Shown here: positions 62,901-64,000 of the stretch, one piece after another
Layout of the letters: every line of letters starts with the position of its first letter
Position numbering within the stretch: position 1 is the stretch's first letter
From: Arthrobacter antibioticus
GTDB taxonomy: Bacteria > Actinomycetota > Actinomycetes > Actinomycetales > Micrococcaceae
Length of the DNA stretch: 64,000 bases
Direction: 5' to 3'
NCBI RefSeq assembly: GCF_030063205.1
Contig: NZ_JASISQ010000005.1
Coordinates: 205,488 to 269,487, forward strand
Translations under genes and position numbers: made by a program
The notes under the pieces: model-generated
Databases searched by the model: none
The model's input: the letters and a program-made list of their open reading frames with translations, nothing else
What the model was told of the DNA's origin: nothing

Positions 62901-63600
62901 TGAAGAGCCCATCAACAGGGGCTGGCATCACAACCAAATCACGTTCTCCCTGGTTTATGCGTTCACGGAGAACTTCCTGCTACCTATCAGCCACGACGAG
63001 GTGGTCCATGGCAAGGGATCACTACTTCGCAAAATGCCAGGAGACAGGTGGCAGCAACTGGCCAACTTGCGAGCTTATTTGGCATTCCAGTGGGCGCACC
63101 CTGGTAAGCAACTGATCTTCATGGGCACTGAGTTTGCTCAGGAAGCCGAATGGAGTGAACAGTACGGTCTTGACTGGTGGCTGGCCGAGAACCCCGCCCA
63201 CAGTGCAATCCAGACACTGGTTAGGGACCTGAACAACTGCTATTCCAACACCCCAGCCCTTTATGAGCAGGACAATGTCCAGGCAGGGTTCACCTGGCTC
63301 AATGGTGGTGATTCTGAAAATAACGTGGTCTCCTTTGTGCGCTGGGATAAAACCGGCAACCCACTGGTGTGCGTCATCAACTTTGCCGGCCTTGCATATG
63401 AGGGCTACCGGGTTGGGCTGCCACAAGCGGGCCGCTGGCAAGAAGTTCTCAACACCGACCTTGAAACCTATGGCGGATCCGATGTTAGAAACACCGGAGA
63501 GCTCCAAGCCGAAGAGCTTGCATGGGACGGCCAAAGTGCATCATTGCGGCTGCGTGTACCTCCGCTGGGTGCACTGTATTTGGCGCCTGTTCAGAGGTAG
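59935..63600 (+). CDS. glgB: Fused maltokinase-glycogen branching enzyme
   Basis: A 1221-residue bifunctional protein. Residues about 1-490 are a maltokinase (Mak/Pep2 type) with [17 protein letters not shown] at the start, then [25 protein letters not shown] near residue 346 (catalytic loop) and [16 protein letters not shown] (metal-binding DFE). Residues about 500-1221 are a GH13 branching enzyme with N1 domain, CBM48 ([23 protein letters not shown]), [24 protein letters not shown] near 894, [13 protein letters not shown] and [14 protein letters not shown] near 1018. Both halves keep their catalytic residues. The fusion links maltose phosphorylation to branching of the polymer made by GlgE; the kinase end is easily missed when it is named only GlgB. 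Confidence 0.92.
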   Translation: [1221 protein letters not shown]

Positions 63601-63774
63601 GAACTGTCACTTCGCGTTCACCTGCCAGCCATTTGGTGTTCACGGTCAACAGGTGCTAGAGTTAGTACTCCGCTGAACGAACAGTTCGGATCCGGACCAG
63701 ACCAAACTAGATAGCCTTGAAAAAAGGCTCGATGGATTGTGTTCAATTTATGAACTTTAGTTGAAATCCTGGAT
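63601..63774. other. Region between glgB and the rRNA promoter
   Basis: No gene seen. AGCCTT/AAGGCT arms around 63713-63730 may form a weak terminator. Further upstream activator sites for the rRNA promoter may be here but cannot be recognised. Confidence 0.35.
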
Positions 63775-63804
63775 TTGACTTACTGGAATTCATGCGGGTA
63801 AGAT
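63775..63804 (+). promoter_or_regulatory. rRNA operon promoter
   Basis: TTGACT (63775-63780) and TAAGAT (63799-63804) are close to consensus with an 18-bp spacer. It is followed by the leader and lies after the last glycogen gene. Confidence 0.65.
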
Positions 63805-63810
63805 TGAAAA

Positions 63811-64000
63811 GTTGCCTCGGCGCTGATCATCGTGAATAAGTTGTTTTGTTTGTGGTGTGTTGGCTGGGTGTGGTTGTTGTTTGAGAACTCAATAGTGTGC
63901 CAAGTTTTATTGATACCAATTTATTTATATTGAATTGGTTATTTGACTGTTTGTTGCCGCCCCTGTGGTGATGAATGGTTGTTTAGCTGGTTTCGAATTT
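63811..64000 (+). other. rRNA operon leader, 16S gene beyond the window
   Basis: The sequence around 63876-63905 (TGTTTGAGAACTCAATAGTG) is the conserved antitermination-like stretch that precedes 16S genes in Arthrobacter and relatives. The AT-rich sequence that follows fits a leader. No AGAGTTTGATC is reached before the end, so the mature 16S gene is outside. Confidence 0.7.

Noticed and set aside
63811..64000. Start of 16S rRNA inside the window
   Set aside because: The conserved 5' sequence AGAGTTTGATC is not reached; only leader is visible.
1..64000. Prophage, defence island, toxin-antitoxin or biosynthetic cluster
   Set aside because: I looked for integrases, restriction-modification, Cas, toxin-antitoxin pairs, and PKS/NRPS modules and saw none; the window is mainly core and transport genes.

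Overview
The window reads as chromosomal DNA of a mid-GC actinobacterium, most likely an Arthrobacter-type member of the Micrococcaceae. The evidence is the gene set (CarD, a Bpa-type proteasome activator, a SenX3-RegX3/PhoU locus, a GlgE-type alpha-glucan pathway), the lpqE-carD-ispD-ispF-cysS-rRNA methyltransferase order known from Mycobacterium, many TAnnnT-6/7-nt-ATG/GTG leaderless-looking starts, and an rRNA leader of the Arthrobacter kind at the right edge. The genus is an inference; no 16S sequence lies inside the window.

Layout. 1-7.9 kb: the 3' end of a deoxysugar catabolic operon (mutarotase, aldo/keto reductase, lactonase-type amidohydrolase) followed by a complete RbsACB-type sugar ABC transporter, most consistent with oxidative L-fucose or a related sugar; then a PadR regulator with a partner membrane protein and a GntR/FadR-type regulator. 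8-20.6 kb: tRNA-Ser(GCU), a prolyl oligopeptidase, a large FAD/NAD(P)-binding protein, a 1586-residue cell-wall-anchored nuclease/5'-nucleotidase, tRNA-Ser(UGA), a quinone oxidoreductase and a Tat-exported phosphoesterase. 20.6-21.8 kb: a gene-poor scar with decayed IS21- and IS110-like transposase pieces and a short tandem repeat. 21.8-33.3 kb: CstA and its YbdD partner, the proteasome activator Bpa with an unknown neighbour, an iron-type FbpABC importer behind a DtxR/IdeR-like box, tRNA-Thr(CGU), a secreted tripeptidyl-aminopeptidase-like lipoprotein, holB and tmk.

33.3-38.7 kb holds a zinc island: aztB-aztD-aztC in one direction and aztA in the other, separated by a Zur-type box, then a second AztD-like lipoprotein with an identical box in its promoter. 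38.7-45.1 kb: a trans-sulfuration enzyme, a DUF2516 membrane protein, a methyltransferase, gpmA, and phoU divergent from a SenX3/RegX3-type two-component system. 45.3-50.8 kb: the lpqE-like lipoprotein, carD, ispD, ispF, cysS and rlmB. 50.8-63.6 kb: storage-glucan metabolism (glgX, glgP on the other strand, glgE, treS, and one 1221-residue protein fusing maltokinase to branching enzyme). Together these encode trehalose to maltose to maltose-1-phosphate to alpha-1,4-glucan to branched glucan, plus breakdown. The last 400 bases are the promoter and leader of an rRNA operon.

Gene ends are often marked by very long perfect hairpins. Several of these share a recognisable core (GTTGAsGTTGGAG..ATGACA), which suggests a dispersed intergenic inverted-repeat family and is the least explained feature in the window. 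Everything here was read by eye; family assignments rest on motifs and context, not on database searches.
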